Counted from the first letter of the stretch, positions 49,442 through 59,186 are shown. The stretch is DNA of 64,000 nucleotides from Methylophilaceae bacterium (GCA_016778465.1 JADHPM010000001.1:62001-126000); one strand, 5' to 3'. Made by a program: numbers and translations. The notes: a model not told the origin generated them from the sequence alone.

Positions 49442-49723
49442 TTATATGGATTTAATTGTGCCTTTTGGAAGCAATGCTTGAATAGATTGCTTTTGAATTT
49501 TAATCTCAACTGCACTGGCAATTTCAATGGTTGCATAATGCGTATTTAATTTGGTAATTTTTCCTAAAATACCTGAGCCAGTAGATATTTCATCACCATT
49601 TTTAAGAGACGCAATCATTGCTTTGTGCTCTTTCGCTTGCTTCATTTGTGGTCGAATTAACATAAAGTAAAATAATACAAAAATAACTATAAACGGTAAA
49701 AAACCCATTAAACCTTCGTTCAT
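49442..49723 (-). CDS. yajC: preprotein translocase subunit YajC
   Basis: YajC is a small SecDF-associated membrane protein. The 93-residue protein has one N-terminal span (FLPFIVIFVLFYFMLIRPQ), which includes the family motif FYFMLIRPQMKQ, then a cytoplasmic domain with the GDEISTGSGILGKI segment. It lies between tgt (48 bases upstream) and secD. Confidence 0.96.
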   Translation of the reverse strand: MNEGLMGFLPFIVIFVLFYFMLIRPQMKQAKEHKAMIASLKNGDEISTGSGILGKITKLNTHYATIEIASAVEIKIQKQSIQALLPKGTIKSI

Positions 49724-49771
49724 TTAAATACCCTCATTTTTAAAGCCTAGATTCTATCACAACACTGCTTT

Positions 49772-50899
<1,128 letters not shown>

Positions 50900-50942
50900 C
50901 TATTATAAGTTTTTTTCAATGCTCTAACGATGAATAATGTTT

Positions 50943-50959
50943 AATTCTAGGATAGAATT
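50943..50959. promoter_or_regulatory. palindrome AATTCTA-GGA-TAGAATT just upstream of pssA
   Basis: A perfect 7-bp inverted repeat with a 3-base spacer ends five bases before the pssA ATG, in the 89-base divergent tgt/pssA interval. It could be an operator or a hairpin that masks the start region of pssA. No clear Shine-Dalgarno sequence is present outside it, since its GGA lies at the spacer. Confidence 0.45.
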
Positions 50960-50964
50960 TATGT

Positions 50965-51756
50965 ATGGCTGATAAAGAAACAAAATCTAAAGCGTCAGAA
51001 GGGGTTAGAAAAAAAGGGTTCTACTTGTTACCAAATATTTTCACTACTGGTGGACTATTTGCGGGATTTTATGCAATTGTTCAGGCTATGAGTGGAAATT
51101 ATGATCATGCTGCTATTGCTATTTTTTTTGCTTTAGTCATGGATGGCTTAGATGGAAGGGTTGCAAGACTTACTCAGACACAAAGTGCATTTGGAAGTGA
51201 GTATGATAGCTTATCAGATATGGTGTCTTTTGGTGTTGCGCCAGCGCTGGTCATATATGTTTGGGCACTCCAACCTTTAGGACGTCTAGGATGGGTGGCG
51301 GCATTCATCTACTGTGCGTGCGCTGCAATCCGGCTTGCTCGCTTTAATGTAAAGCTCGACATTGACAATAAGAAATATTTTTTTGGCTTGCCTTCACCTG
51401 CAGCAGCAACGTTGTTAGCGAGTTTTATCTGGATTTCTTATGATAATGGTATCAGTGGAAATGATATTTTTCTTGGTTTTTTTCCAATGCAATGGTTTGC
51501 ACTTTTATTGACTATTTTCGCAGCTCTTTCAATGACAACAGATTTAAGATTTTATAGCGGTAAGGATATAAATTTAAGGAATAGCCAACCTTTCATTGCT
51601 ATTCTCGCTATTATTTTTGTGTTTGCGATAATCTCTCATAATCCAGCAGAAATTATCTTTCTTATTACTTTAGGCTATGCCTTGTCGGGGTACTTTACAT
51701 TTTTTAAAAATAAATTTAGCGAGCGAAGCTTCTTAGATGTCGACATCTTTAAATAA
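50965..51756 (+). CDS. pssA: CDP-diacylglycerol--serine O-phosphatidyltransferase
   Basis: PssA makes phosphatidylserine, the precursor of phosphatidylethanolamine. The 263-residue membrane protein has the CDP-alcohol phosphatidyltransferase signature in [18 protein letters not shown], continuing ExDSLxDMVSFG, and several spans. It overlaps leuA by 20 bases, a known pssA-leuA arrangement. The start is ATG 50965; an out-of-frame ATG at 50961 precedes it. Confidence 0.94.
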   Translation: MADKETKSKASEGVRKKGFYLLPNIFTTGGLFAGFYAIVQAMSGNYDHAAIAIFFALVMDGLDGRVARLTQTQSAFGSEYDSLSDMVSFGVAPALVIYVWALQPLGRLGWVAAFIYCACAAIRLARFNVKLDIDNKKYFFGLPSPAAATLLASFIWISYDNGISGNDIFLGFFPMQWFALLLTIFAALSMTTDLRFYSGKDINLRNSQPFIAILAIIFVFAIISHNPAEIIFLITLGYALSGYFTFFKNKFSERSFLDVDIFK

Positions 51757-53284
51757 CCAACTAATCATATTTGATACCACTTTGCGCGATGGGGAACAGA
51801 GCCCAGGTGCCTCTATGACCAAAGAGGAAAAAGTAAGGATAGCGCGTCAATTAGAAAAGTTAGGGGTAAATGTAATTGAGGCAGGTTTTGCTGCGGCAAG
51901 CCTTGGTGATTTCGAAGCAATCCAGGCAGTTGCAAAAACTATCAAGCACAGCACGGTATGTTCATTAGCGCGTGCAGTTGAAAATGATATTCACAGAGCG
52001 GGCAATGCTATAAAGCCAGCAAAATCAAAACGCATCCATACATTTATTGCTACCAGTAAAATTCACATGGAAAATAAATTGCGCATGACGGAGAGCCAAG
52101 TTCTCGAGAGGGCTGTTCAGGCAGTCAAGTGGGCACTTGAGTTTACGGATGACGTTGAGTTCTCTGCAGAGGATGCTGTACGTTCTGAAATTAATTTTTT
52201 AGTAGAAGTGTTTGACGCAGTAATTCAGGCAGGAGCTAAGACAATTAATGTTCCCGATACGGTAGGCTATTCGATTCCACATTCTTGGGGAGAAAGAATC
52301 GGAATGCTTATCCAGAACGTGCCAAACTCAGGCAAAGTAGTGTGGTCAACACACTGTCATAATGACTTGGGAATGGCTGTTGCTAATTCCTTAGCAGCCG
52401 TTATCAATGGGGCACGTCAGGTAGAATGTACCATTAATGGTTTGGGTGAGCGGGCTGGAAATGCAAGTTTAGAGGAAATTGTTATGGCTGTTAAAACGCG
52501 CCGCGATATTTTCAAACTTGAGACAACGATTAATACAGAACAAATTGTTCCCTCATCAAAACTTGTATCCACGATAACTGGTTATCCCGTGCAACCAAAT
52601 AAGGCGATTGTCGGTGCGAATGCCTTTGCGCATGAATCAGGTATTCATCAAGATGGTGTTCTAAAGCACAGAGAAACATATGAAATTATGAAGGCACAAG
52701 ATGTTGGTTGGGGTGCAAACAAAATTTCTTTAGGAAAGTTATCAGGACGCAATGCATTTAAATCTCGATTGAAAGATCTTGGTATCGAAATCGATTCCGA
52801 TGAAATTTTAAATGCTGCCTTCGATCGATTTAAAAATTTAGCAGATAAAAAATCTGAAATTTTTGACGAAGATATTCACGCTTTAGTTAGCGAGGAATAT
52901 GTTGAGGTTGCAATTGATCGTTACAAATTAAATTCTCTTAAAGCCTCATCAGAATCCAATAAGACTCCTAAAGCATCAGTTGTGATTTTTGTGGATGGAA
53001 AAAGTTATGAGGCAACTTCGGAAGGAGGCGGTCAAGTTGACGCCACATTTAAATCCATTGAGTCGATTGTTAAATCAGATGCTGAGCTTTTACTCTACTC
53101 CGTTAATAATATTACTACAGGCACCGATGCCCAGGGCGAAGTTACTGTGAGACTTGCTAAGGGGGGTAGGGTTGTGAATGGACAAGGATCCGATACAGAT
53201 ATCGTGATCGCCTCAGCAAAAGCCTATATCAATGCTTTAAATAAATTATTCTCCAAGCTCGAACGAGCGCACCCTCAGGTTTAA
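51737..53284 (+). CDS. leuA: 2-isopropylmalate synthase
   Basis: LeuA joins acetyl-CoA and 2-oxoisovalerate, the first step of leucine synthesis. The 515-residue protein has the N-terminal [16 protein letters not shown], the metal-binding [16 protein letters not shown], a [12 protein letters not shown] segment and the C-terminal leucine-sensing regulatory domain (about 390-515). Retention of the whole C-terminal domain indicates feedback control. No leader-peptide attenuator is possible upstream because the gene overlaps pssA by 20 bases. Confidence 0.97.
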   Translation: MSTSLNNQLIIFDTTLRDGEQSPGASMTKEEKVRIARQLEKLGVNVIEAGFAAASLGDFEAIQAVAKTIKHSTVCSLARAVENDIHRAGNAIKPAKSKRIHTFIATSKIHMENKLRMTESQVLERAVQAVKWALEFTDDVEFSAEDAVRSEINFLVEVFDAVIQAGAKTINVPDTVGYSIPHSWGERIGMLIQNVPNSGKVVWSTHCHNDLGMAVANSLAAVINGARQVECTINGLGERAGNASLEEIVMAVKTRRDIFKLETTINTEQIVPSSKLVSTITGYPVQPNKAIVGANAFAHESGIHQDGVLKHRETYEIMKAQDVGWGANKISLGKLSGRNAFKSRLKDLGIEIDSDEILNAAFDRFKNLADKKSEIFDEDIHALVSEEYVEVAIDRYKLNSLKASSESNKTPKASVVIFVDGKSYEATSEGGGQVDATFKSIESIVKSDAELLLYSVNNITTGTDAQGEVTVRLAKGGRVVNGQGSDTDIVIASAKAYINALNKLFSKLERAHPQV

Positions 53285-53295
53285 GGCAAGTCATA

Positions 53296-53958
53296 TTGAA
53301 TTTAGCTATCTTTGATCTTGATAACACCTTACTCAATGGGGATTCTGACTATAATTGGAGCCTATTTCTTATCAAAAAAGGGATTTTAGATCAGGCAGTT
53401 TATGAGAAGCAAAATGAGGAATTCTTTAAGGATTATCAAACAGGGTCTCTAGATATAGACGCTTATGCTGAATTTCAATTTAAACCCTTACGTCAAAATA
53501 AAAAGTCTGCTCTCAATGAACTGAGGGCGGAATATGTGAAAACTATAATACAACCAATGATTACTAAAAAAGCGCTTGATTTGGTCAATCAACACAAAAA
53601 ACAAGGTGACCAACTTTTAATTATCACTGCAACTAATAGCTTCATCACAAAACCCATTGCAACGCTTTTTGGTATTGAAGAATTAATAGGGACGGACTTA
53701 GAGGAGGTTGACGGCCAGTTTACTGGAAAAATTCAAGGTGTGGCTTCCTTTCAGGAAGGCAAAGTAACTCGACTTCACGCTTGGCTCAAGAATAAAAATT
53801 TAAGTTTTAAAGATTTTAAAAAAATATTTTTTTACAGTGATTCAAAAAATGATTTACCATTGCTAAGTGTTGTTAGTGATCCTGTAGCAGTCAATCCAGA
53901 TCCAACATTGAAATTTGAGGCTCAAAAAAATAATTGGCCAATATTAGATTTAAGATAG
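53296..53958 (+). CDS. HAD-IB family phosphatase (SerB-like)
   Basis: A 220-residue HAD hydrolase of subfamily IB. Motif I is LAIFDLDNTLLNGDSD at the N terminus, with a cap region of about 70 residues; motif II is ITATNS and motif IV is FFYSDSKNDLPLLSVV. The substrate is not established; relatives include phosphoserine and histidinol phosphatases. The start is a TTG at 53296, as no ATG gives the intact motif I. It lies 11 bases after leuA. Its last nine bases overlap the convergent CcsA-like gene. Confidence 0.86.
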   Translation: MNLAIFDLDNTLLNGDSDYNWSLFLIKKGILDQAVYEKQNEEFFKDYQTGSLDIDAYAEFQFKPLRQNKKSALNELRAEYVKTIIQPMITKKALDLVNQHKKQGDQLLIITATNSFITKPIATLFGIEELIGTDLEEVDGQFTGKIQGVASFQEGKVTRLHAWLKNKNLSFKDFKKIFFYSDSKNDLPLLSVVSDPVAVNPDPTLKFEAQKNNWPILDLR

Positions 53959-54744
53959 AACAATTTCTAATATAAATTTGGTTCCAACGTAAGCTAATAT
54001 CAGAGTAATGAAGGCTGCAAGGGAGAGGTTTATGGCTTTTTTTCCCCGCCAGCCAAACAGAAGGCGCCCCACTAAAAGTCCTCCATATAAAATCCAAGCG
54101 ATAAGAGATAGCAAAAATTTATGATTGAATACGAAAGCAGTTCCAAAGAGCTCTTCTGAGAAAAGAGAGCCCGAAAGCATCGTCGTTGTTAATAAAATAA
54201 AGCCAATCCAATATATTTTAAAAAGTTGGTTTTCAATAGAGAGAATAGACAAGTCACTTGAAAAAAAAGAATCTTTATTTTTTTTATCATGCAAATCTGT
54301 TTCAATAAATTTCAAGAAGATTGAAAAGATTGCTCCAAAAGCAAAGAAGCTATATCCAATAAGGGCTGTAAGAACATGTACGAGAGCATTGATTGAAAAA
54401 TATTGCGTGATGTAGTGATCATTCTGAATGGTAGGGTTAAATAAAATTATAATTATTGCGGGGATTAATGTTAAAAATTCTAACCGATGATAGCTACCTC
54501 TTAAATTTAAAACAGTGTAAATTAGAACGGTTATGAAGCTAATAACAAGAATCGCATTAGAAAAATTTAGGTTGATGCCTTGATCAAAAATAATTAAATA
54601 TGCGAAGTAGGCATGGGATATTAGACCTAGGATTAACACAATAGATATTTTTTTAAAATGTGATTGTTGTTTGCTCGACAACAATCCAATACAAGGAATG
54701 ATATAAAGTATTGCTGTTAAAAAATATGCGGTCCAATAATCCAT
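53950..54744 (-). CDS. CcsA/YpjD-like cytochrome c assembly membrane protein
   Basis: A 264-residue inner-membrane protein with about eight hydrophobic segments. The segments NALVHVLTALIGYSFFAFGAI and FNHKFLLSLIAWILYGGLLVGR match the CcsA/YpjD family, including His residues that bind heme in relatives. In E. coli the homolog ypjD also lies beside ffh, divergently. Its heme-handling role is family inference. It is divergent from ffh by 69 bases. Confidence 0.85.
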   Translation of the reverse strand: MDYWTAYFLTAILYIIPCIGLLSSKQQSHFKKISIVLILGLISHAYFAYLIIFDQGINLNFSNAILVISFITVLIYTVLNLRGSYHRLEFLTLIPAIIIILFNPTIQNDHYITQYFSINALVHVLTALIGYSFFAFGAIFSIFLKFIETDLHDKKNKDSFFSSDLSILSIENQLFKIYWIGFILLTTTMLSGSLFSEELFGTAFVFNHKFLLSLIAWILYGGLLVGRLLFGWRGKKAINLSLAAFITLILAYVGTKFILEIVLS

Positions 54745-54813
54745 CGTAATAATTTATATATCTGCTAAACCCAATTATAATAGATAATCGTCAATAAAAA
54801 ATAATAGTTAATT

Positions 54814-56166
54814 ATGCTTGAAAATTTAACAGATCGTTTACAGTCAGTAATAAAAACTATTCGCGGTCAGGCAAGATTCACAGAGGAAAACATTAGCGAT
54901 GCAATGCGAGAGGTTAGAATTGCATTGATCGAGGCAGATGTTGCTCTGCCGGTTGTGAAATACTTTATTGATCGTGTCAAAGAAAAAGCAATTGGCGCTG
55001 AAGTTCTCAAGAGTGTTAGCCCAGGCCAGGCAATTATTAAAATTGTGCAAGATGAATTAACCGATCTTATGGGCGAGCAGAATGCTCAACTTGATTTCTC
55101 CACAAAGCCACCTGCAATTATTTTGCTGGCAGGTTTGCAAGGCTCAGGTAAGACAACGACTGCTGGCAAATTAGCAAAAATTCTAAAGGAACAAAAAAAG
55201 AAAGTATTACTCGTCAGTGCTGATATTTATCGACCTGCAGCAATTGACCAATTAAAAACCTTGGCAGAAAGCCTCTCAATTGATTGTTTTGATTCCTCAC
55301 CAAAAGACAAACCCAATACCATTGCAACGGCTTCCATGGCCTATGCAAAAAAACAATTTTTTGACGTAATTATTTTTGATACTGCTGGACGCCTTGGTAT
55401 TGATGAAGCTATGATGAAAGAAATCAAGCAGTTGCATAAAACCTTAACGCCGATTGAAACTCTTTTTGTTGTGGATGCAATGCAGGGTCAAGATGCTGTA
55501 AATACTGCCAAAGCATTTGGCGATGCTTTGCCTTTGACGGGTATTATTTTAACTAAACTTGATGGTGACTCAAGGGGAGGCGCAGCGCTCTCCGTCAGAC
55601 ACATTACGGGTCAGCCAATCAAATTTATAGGTGTTAGCGAAAAGACTAACGGGCTAGAACCTTTCTATCCAGATCGAATGGCAAGTCGAATTCTTGGTAT
55701 GGGAGATATCGTTGGCCTAGTTGAAGAGGCGCAAAAGAATGTCGATATTAAAGAGGCTGAAAAGCTTGCTAATAAAGTCAAATCAGGAAAGAATTTTGAT
55801 TTAGATGATTTTAAAAACCAAATTGCGCAAATGAAAAAAATGGGTGGTATGGGGGCTATGATGGATAAGATGCCTAAGCAGCTAATGAATGCTGCTAATA
55901 ATGTTGACCCAGAAGAGGGCAACAAATCTTTAAATCAAACTGAGGCAATTATTAACTCAATGACACGCCTTGAGAGACAAAAGCCAGAGCTCATAAAAGC
56001 AAAACGTAAGATGAGAATTGCCAATGGATCAGGCGTCCAAGTTCAGGATGTTAATCGTTTGTTGAAGCAATTTGAAGAAATGCAAAAGATGATGAAAATG
56101 TTTTCCAAAGGGGGTATCGGAAAACTCATGCGCGGCCTTGGTGGTCGTTTACCTGGAATTCGTTAG
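54814..56166 (+). CDS. ffh: signal recognition particle protein Ffh
   Basis: Ffh is the GTPase of the bacterial SRP, binding 4.5S RNA and FtsY to target membrane proteins. The 450-residue protein has the N domain, a G domain with GLQGSGKTTTAGKL, DTAGRLGIDEAMM and TKLDGDSRGGAALS motifs, and a Met-rich M domain (KKMGGMGAMMDKMPK and FEEMQKMMKMFSKGG). A TATAAT at 54776-54781 is a possible promoter -10. No ffs (4.5S RNA) gene was identified in this window. Confidence 0.97.
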   Translation: MLENLTDRLQSVIKTIRGQARFTEENISDAMREVRIALIEADVALPVVKYFIDRVKEKAIGAEVLKSVSPGQAIIKIVQDELTDLMGEQNAQLDFSTKPPAIILLAGLQGSGKTTTAGKLAKILKEQKKKVLLVSADIYRPAAIDQLKTLAESLSIDCFDSSPKDKPNTIATASMAYAKKQFFDVIIFDTAGRLGIDEAMMKEIKQLHKTLTPIETLFVVDAMQGQDAVNTAKAFGDALPLTGIILTKLDGDSRGGAALSVRHITGQPIKFIGVSEKTNGLEPFYPDRMASRILGMGDIVGLVEEAQKNVDIKEAEKLANKVKSGKNFDLDDFKNQIAQMKKMGGMGAMMDKMPKQLMNAANNVDPEEGNKSLNQTEAIINSMTRLERQKPELIKAKRKMRIANGSGVQVQDVNRLLKQFEEMQKMMKMFSKGGIGKLMRGLGGRLPGIR

Positions 56167-56183
56167 TTTTTTATTTTTTAGGG

Positions 56184-56212
56184 TTGACCTGCTTTAACTA
56201 ATCTTAGATAAT
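56184..56212 (+). promoter_or_regulatory. promoter of tRNA-Lys
   Basis: TTGACC (56184-56189), 17-base spacer and GATAAT (56207-56212) form a near-consensus sigma-70 promoter. The following CGCG discriminator is a feature of stringently controlled stable-RNA promoters. Transcription would start about ten bases before the tRNA. Confidence 0.75.
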
Positions 56213-56229
56213 CGCGTTTTGCCAATGAC

Positions 56230-56305
56230 GGGGTGTTAGCTCAGCTGGTAGAGCACCGGACTTTTAATCCGTTGGTCGCGCGTTCGATCCGCGCACACCC
56301 TACCA
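56230..56305 (+). tRNA. tRNA-Lys (anticodon TTT)
   Basis: A 76-base cloverleaf with acceptor arms GGGGTGT and ACACCCT, D-arm GCTC...GAGC, anticodon loop CTTTTAA (anticodon TTT), T-arm GCGCG-TTCGATC-CGCGC and an encoded CCA end. The first acceptor pair is G-U and the top anticodon-stem pair is a C-U mismatch. It reads lysine codons AAA and AAG. Confidence 0.97.
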
Positions 56306-56338
56306 ACATTTTTTGTTTATTTTCAATATAATATCGGT

Positions 56339-56815
56339 ATTAGCAAATACCCAAATCTTCTTTTAGATAATCAACTCTGTTTCGCACTTTATGCGGCAAC
56401 AAACTCAATTATTCGGTATTATCGATTTTATTTAAAAGAAATTGGACTGACATACCCACAATATTTAGTTCTCCTTACGCTTTGGGAATCTAGCTGCAAA
56501 AACTCTTCAGAGATTGCAAGTCAACTTAAATTAGACCTACCAACCATTTCCCCCATTTTAAAAAAAATTGAAAAATTAGGCCTAATTAGTCGCTCACGAT
56601 CAAAGGACGACGAGCGAATAATTACAATTAAGTTAACAAAAAAAGGGATCGAGTTAGAGGAGTCCGTCGCTTTAATTCAAGAGAAGGTTGCATGCAAGAC
56701 GCATCTATCAAAGAGAGATTTCGATGATTTGAAAACAACACTCAACGAATTGACAGAGAATATGGAGATCGATGCCAAGGATCTAGCAGATTTAAAATTG
56801 AATCATTGCAGATAA
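56339..56815 (+). CDS. ohrR: OhrR-like MarR-family redox regulator with probable ATT start
   Basis: A 158-residue open reading frame that ends at TAA 56813-56815. It contains NQLCFALYAA near the N terminus (peroxide-sensing Cys14 by this numbering), GLTYPQYLVLLTLWE, a winged-helix region (LPTISPILKKIEKLGLISR, then SKDDER) and a second Cys near 119. This is the pattern of OhrR, an organic-peroxide-sensing repressor of the MarR family. No in-frame ATG, GTG or TTG lies between the TAG inside the tRNA (56249) and the conserved domain. ATT 56339 is the only fit for a start of the usual length. No ohr peroxidase gene is adjacent. If not ATT-started it is a pseudogene that lost its start. Confidence 0.8.
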   Translation: MSKYPNLLLDNQLCFALYAATNSIIRYYRFYLKEIGLTYPQYLVLLTLWESSCKNSSEIASQLKLDLPTISPILKKIEKLGLISRSRSKDDERIITIKLTKKGIELEESVALIQEKVACKTHLSKRDFDDLKTTLNELTENMEIDAKDLADLKLNHCR

Positions 56816-56843
56816 AAAAAGGCTAGCCCTAAAGCTAGCCTTT
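56813..56843 (-). terminator. terminator of the truncated-hemoglobin gene
   Basis: AAAGGCTAGC (56818-56827) pairs with GCTAGCCTTT (56834-56843) around a 6-base loop. Read on the minus strand it is followed by seven T residues, so it terminates the hemoglobin gene. On the plus strand no T-tract follows, so ohrR lacks a typical one. Confidence 0.85.
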
Positions 56844-56857
56844 AGTGTATAAAAAAA

Positions 56858-57388
56858 TTACAGACCGCTATAAGGACTATTATATGGGCTTGTGTAGCCA
56901 GCAGTGGGTTTTGTGACAATGTCACCTCTGAAGCTTTGCAGATCTGCCATGATTGGTTTTATGAGATGATCAGGCACATCGAATGCATAAAACGTATGTA
57001 AACATTCAATCATAATAATATCAAACTCCCTATCCGTAATATTTAAATGCGGGTGGGAGTCTTTCATAGACTTTCCACGGCCAAACTCATCTGGTTGATA
57101 AATCGCTGGCCCACCAGTTCTCTCAACGACCCAATTTGTAAGCATTACCTTAAAGCCTGCTCTTGTTTGATCTGCATCATGGACCGCTTTCAGCGCAGGA
57201 TTCTTATTTAAGGCTTTGTTCACACATATTTTATCTACCAAATGATCAACAGTAAGAGCAATATTTTAAGTACCGCCTAGCTGCGTATAAATAGATTCCT
57301 CTTCTGCAACTGCTACAGACGAAAAAGAACCAAATATAAATAGTGCTAAGAAAGGCACCATAATTTTTTTAACAAATGTAAATTTCAT
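56858..57388 (-). pseudogene. exported truncated hemoglobin (group 1-like) interrupted by an in-frame TAA
   Basis: From ATG 57388, with a strong AGGAGG Shine-Dalgarno sequence at 57395-57400, a 40-codon frame encodes a clear signal peptide (VAVA cleavage region) and the globin start YTQLGGT. Codon 41 at 57266-57268 is TAA. Immediately beyond, in the same frame, the protein continues NIALTVDHLVDKIC, then AGFKVMLTNWVVERTGGP, and SHPHLNITDREF with the likely proximal His. The frame runs 135 more codons to the stop. Without the TAA the product would be about 175 residues, a periplasmic truncated hemoglobin. A TTG at 57241 could restart synthesis, but without signal or first helix. Nonsense mutation, readthrough or a sequence error are the options; TAA excludes selenocysteine. 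Confidence 0.75.
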
Positions 57389-57422
57389 AACGCTTCCTCC
57401 TAAACATTAAAAAAAAGAAAAA

Positions 57423-57443
57423 ATATGGAAAAAGTGTCCATAT
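57423..57443. promoter_or_regulatory. inverted repeat ATATGGA-N7-TCCATAT upstream of the hemoglobin gene
   Basis: Perfect 7-bp arms and a 7-base loop lie 35-55 bases upstream of the hemoglobin ATG as read on the minus strand. A second small palindrome, CTAATCATTAG, is at 57462-57472. Together they look like operator sites in the 92-base interval to the CDF gene. The regulator is unknown; the repeat does not resemble the known OhrR box. Confidence 0.45.
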
Positions 57444-57480
57444 AAGAATATTGTTGGCACACTAATCATTAGCATGCAAA

Positions 57481-58041
57481 CTATTTTTTATTTAAGTCTT
57501 TTAAAATTTCACTTATTGCCATCAGATTGACAATGAAAATAATGGTCCCCACAATAAGGTCAGGTAATTGGCTGGTATAAAAAAATGTAATAATGCCCGC
57601 AATAATAATGGCAAGATTGCTGATGACATCATTTCTTGCAGAAAAATAAATCACCTTAAGCATGGTGTTAGATGCCTTTTTATATTTTCTCAACAAGAGG
57701 CTGCAAATTAGATTTATCAGCAATGCCCCAAGAGCGACAGATGTCAATGTAAACGGTTCCGGTACGGTCGACTGACTTATTTTATTTACAATAAGGAAAA
57801 TTGCACCAAATGCGGGGAGTATAAAAATACTTAACAGCAGTAAAGTAATGTATCTTCTGTAAACGATAGCGGCATTCATAAAAAAAAGTGCAATAAAATT
57901 AGAGCTCGCATCTTCAAGAAAATCTATACTATCGGCGAAGAGGGAAACGGAGCTGATTTTTTGTGCAAAAAAATATTCAACAAAAAAATAGCTGATATTG
58001 AGGACAATAACCAGAGAAATTGTTTTGGCATCGCGTTGCAT
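57481..58041 (-). CDS. short CDF-like cation transporter (membrane domain only)
   Basis: A 186-residue protein with about six membrane spans and the cation diffusion facilitator pattern. The first metal-site motif is FADSIDFLEDA (D-x3-D). In the second-motif region, SARNDVIS, the Asp is present but the usual upstream His appears to be Ser. There is no C-terminal cytoplasmic domain, unlike typical CDF exporters of about 300 residues. Zinc, iron or manganese export is possible but unproven. It lies upstream of the hemoglobin gene on the same strand. Confidence 0.75.
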   Translation of the reverse strand: MQRDAKTISLVIVLNISYFFVEYFFAQKISSVSLFADSIDFLEDASSNFIALFFMNAAIVYRRYITLLLLSIFILPAFGAIFLIVNKISQSTVPEPFTLTSVALGALLINLICSLLLRKYKKASNTMLKVIYFSARNDVISNLAIIIAGIITFFYTSQLPDLIVGTIIFIVNLMAISEILKDLNKK

Positions 58042-58086
58042 TTAATGATAAATTGAATTAAATGAATAATAGTAAATCATATACAG

Positions 58087-59103
58087 GTGGATTATTTAAT
58101 AAATAAAACTAAACTTTTCTTACTTTTGCTATGTGTCATATCCTTTAAAGGACATGCCTATCCTGCCCAATCAGAGCTCTTTGGTATAAGCGAATCCATG
58201 GTTCACATATGGGTAACATATGGTGATGGGGTTACAGGAACTGGCTCTGGTGTCGTCATTAAGGAAAATCATGTCGCTACCGATTGCCATGTGTTTGCTG
58301 ACTCAAAAGGCGTCAACGTTGTGAAATATTTTAAAACCTATGTGCCCATTGCCGTTTTTGCTGACTGGGGACACGACTTATGTATTTTACAATTTGATGA
58401 TCTGCCATTACCGCCGGTTAAGATGGGTAAAACTGAGTCTATAAGTTATGAAGATAAAGTTTTTGCCTTAACGTTTCCTAACGATAATCCAGTACCACTC
58501 CCTTCCTACGGAAAGGTAAAAGGTTTACATCAATTTGAAGGCGGCAATATTATTCGTACCTCTGCGACCTTTACTGTTGGTTCAAGTGGAGGAGCATTAT
58601 TCGACCTTGATTTTAATTTAATTGGCATTACAACCTTTAAAAGCCCTGGTAAAAGGTTAGGTCATTTTTATTGTTTGCCAGTTGAGTGGATTAGCGACTT
58701 ACTTCAGAAAACACCACAAAATGATCTGATGAGCTCAGAGCCTCCTTTCTGGAGCCTCCCTGACGCTGAGAAGCCTTTTTTTATGCAGGTAATTGTTCCA
58801 ATGCAACAGGAGAACTGGCAGCAGATGAAAAAAATTGCTAAGACATGGACGCAATCTGAGCAAGGTAGCCCCGATGCTTGGTATTACCTTGGCATAGCTG
58901 AGTCTAAATTAGATAATTACTCCGAAGCAATCAAGGATTTTGAAAAGGCTTTAATGATTAATGATCGTCATTTGGATTCGTTATCCGAACTTTATGCGAT
59001 CGCTAAAATTAAAAATGATACGATTTCACAGTCCACTCTTATTGATAAAATGAGGGCTATTGATCCTGATTACGTTGAATATTTTCTTCAAGTAAATTCT
59101 TGA
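58087..59103 (+). CDS. exported trypsin-like serine protease with C-terminal TPR region
   Basis: A 338-residue protein from GTG 58087; no in-frame ATG precedes the signal peptide. A signal sequence (KLFLLLLCVISFKGHA) leads into a chymotrypsin-fold domain with an intact triad by motif: His68 in TDCHVF, Asp97 in WGHDLCIL, Ser167 in TVGSSGGAL. Residues about 250-330 hold TPR-like helices (AWYYLGIAESKLDNYSEAI). This resembles S1C/HtrA-like proteases without a PDZ domain. It is likely periplasmic; the substrate is unknown. It ends six bases before the first tRNA-Arg. Confidence 0.8.
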   Translation: MDYLINKTKLFLLLLCVISFKGHAYPAQSELFGISESMVHIWVTYGDGVTGTGSGVVIKENHVATDCHVFADSKGVNVVKYFKTYVPIAVFADWGHDLCILQFDDLPLPPVKMGKTESISYEDKVFALTFPNDNPVPLPSYGKVKGLHQFEGGNIIRTSATFTVGSSGGALFDLDFNLIGITTFKSPGKRLGHFYCLPVEWISDLLQKTPQNDLMSSEPPFWSLPDAEKPFFMQVIVPMQQENWQQMKKIAKTWTQSEQGSPDAWYYLGIAESKLDNYSEAIKDFEKALMINDRHLDSLSELYAIAKIKNDTISQSTLIDKMRAIDPDYVEYFLQVNS

Positions 59104-59109
59104 GAATAA

Positions 59110-59186
59110 TGGCGCGCCCGAAGAGATTCGAACTCCTGACCCCTTGGTTCGAAGCCAAGTACTCTATCCAGCTGAGCTACGGGCGC
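59110..59186 (-). tRNA. tRNA-Arg (anticodon TCG)
   Basis: A 77-base tRNA on the minus strand with acceptor GCGCCCG/CGGGCGC, D-arm, anticodon stem CTTGG/CCAAG with loop CTTCGAA (anticodon TCG), T-loop TTCGAAT, discriminator G and an encoded CCA. It would read CGA and possibly other CGN codons. It differs from the next tRNA by one base, anticodon position 34. Confidence 0.95.

Noticed and set aside
51700-51760. Leucine attenuator ahead of leuA
   Set aside because: leuA starts inside pssA, leaving no leader, and no run of Leu codons or hairpin pair was seen.
57241-57390. Selenocysteine or pyrrolysine recoding in the globin
   Set aside because: The codon is TAA, not TGA or TAG, so these mechanisms do not apply.
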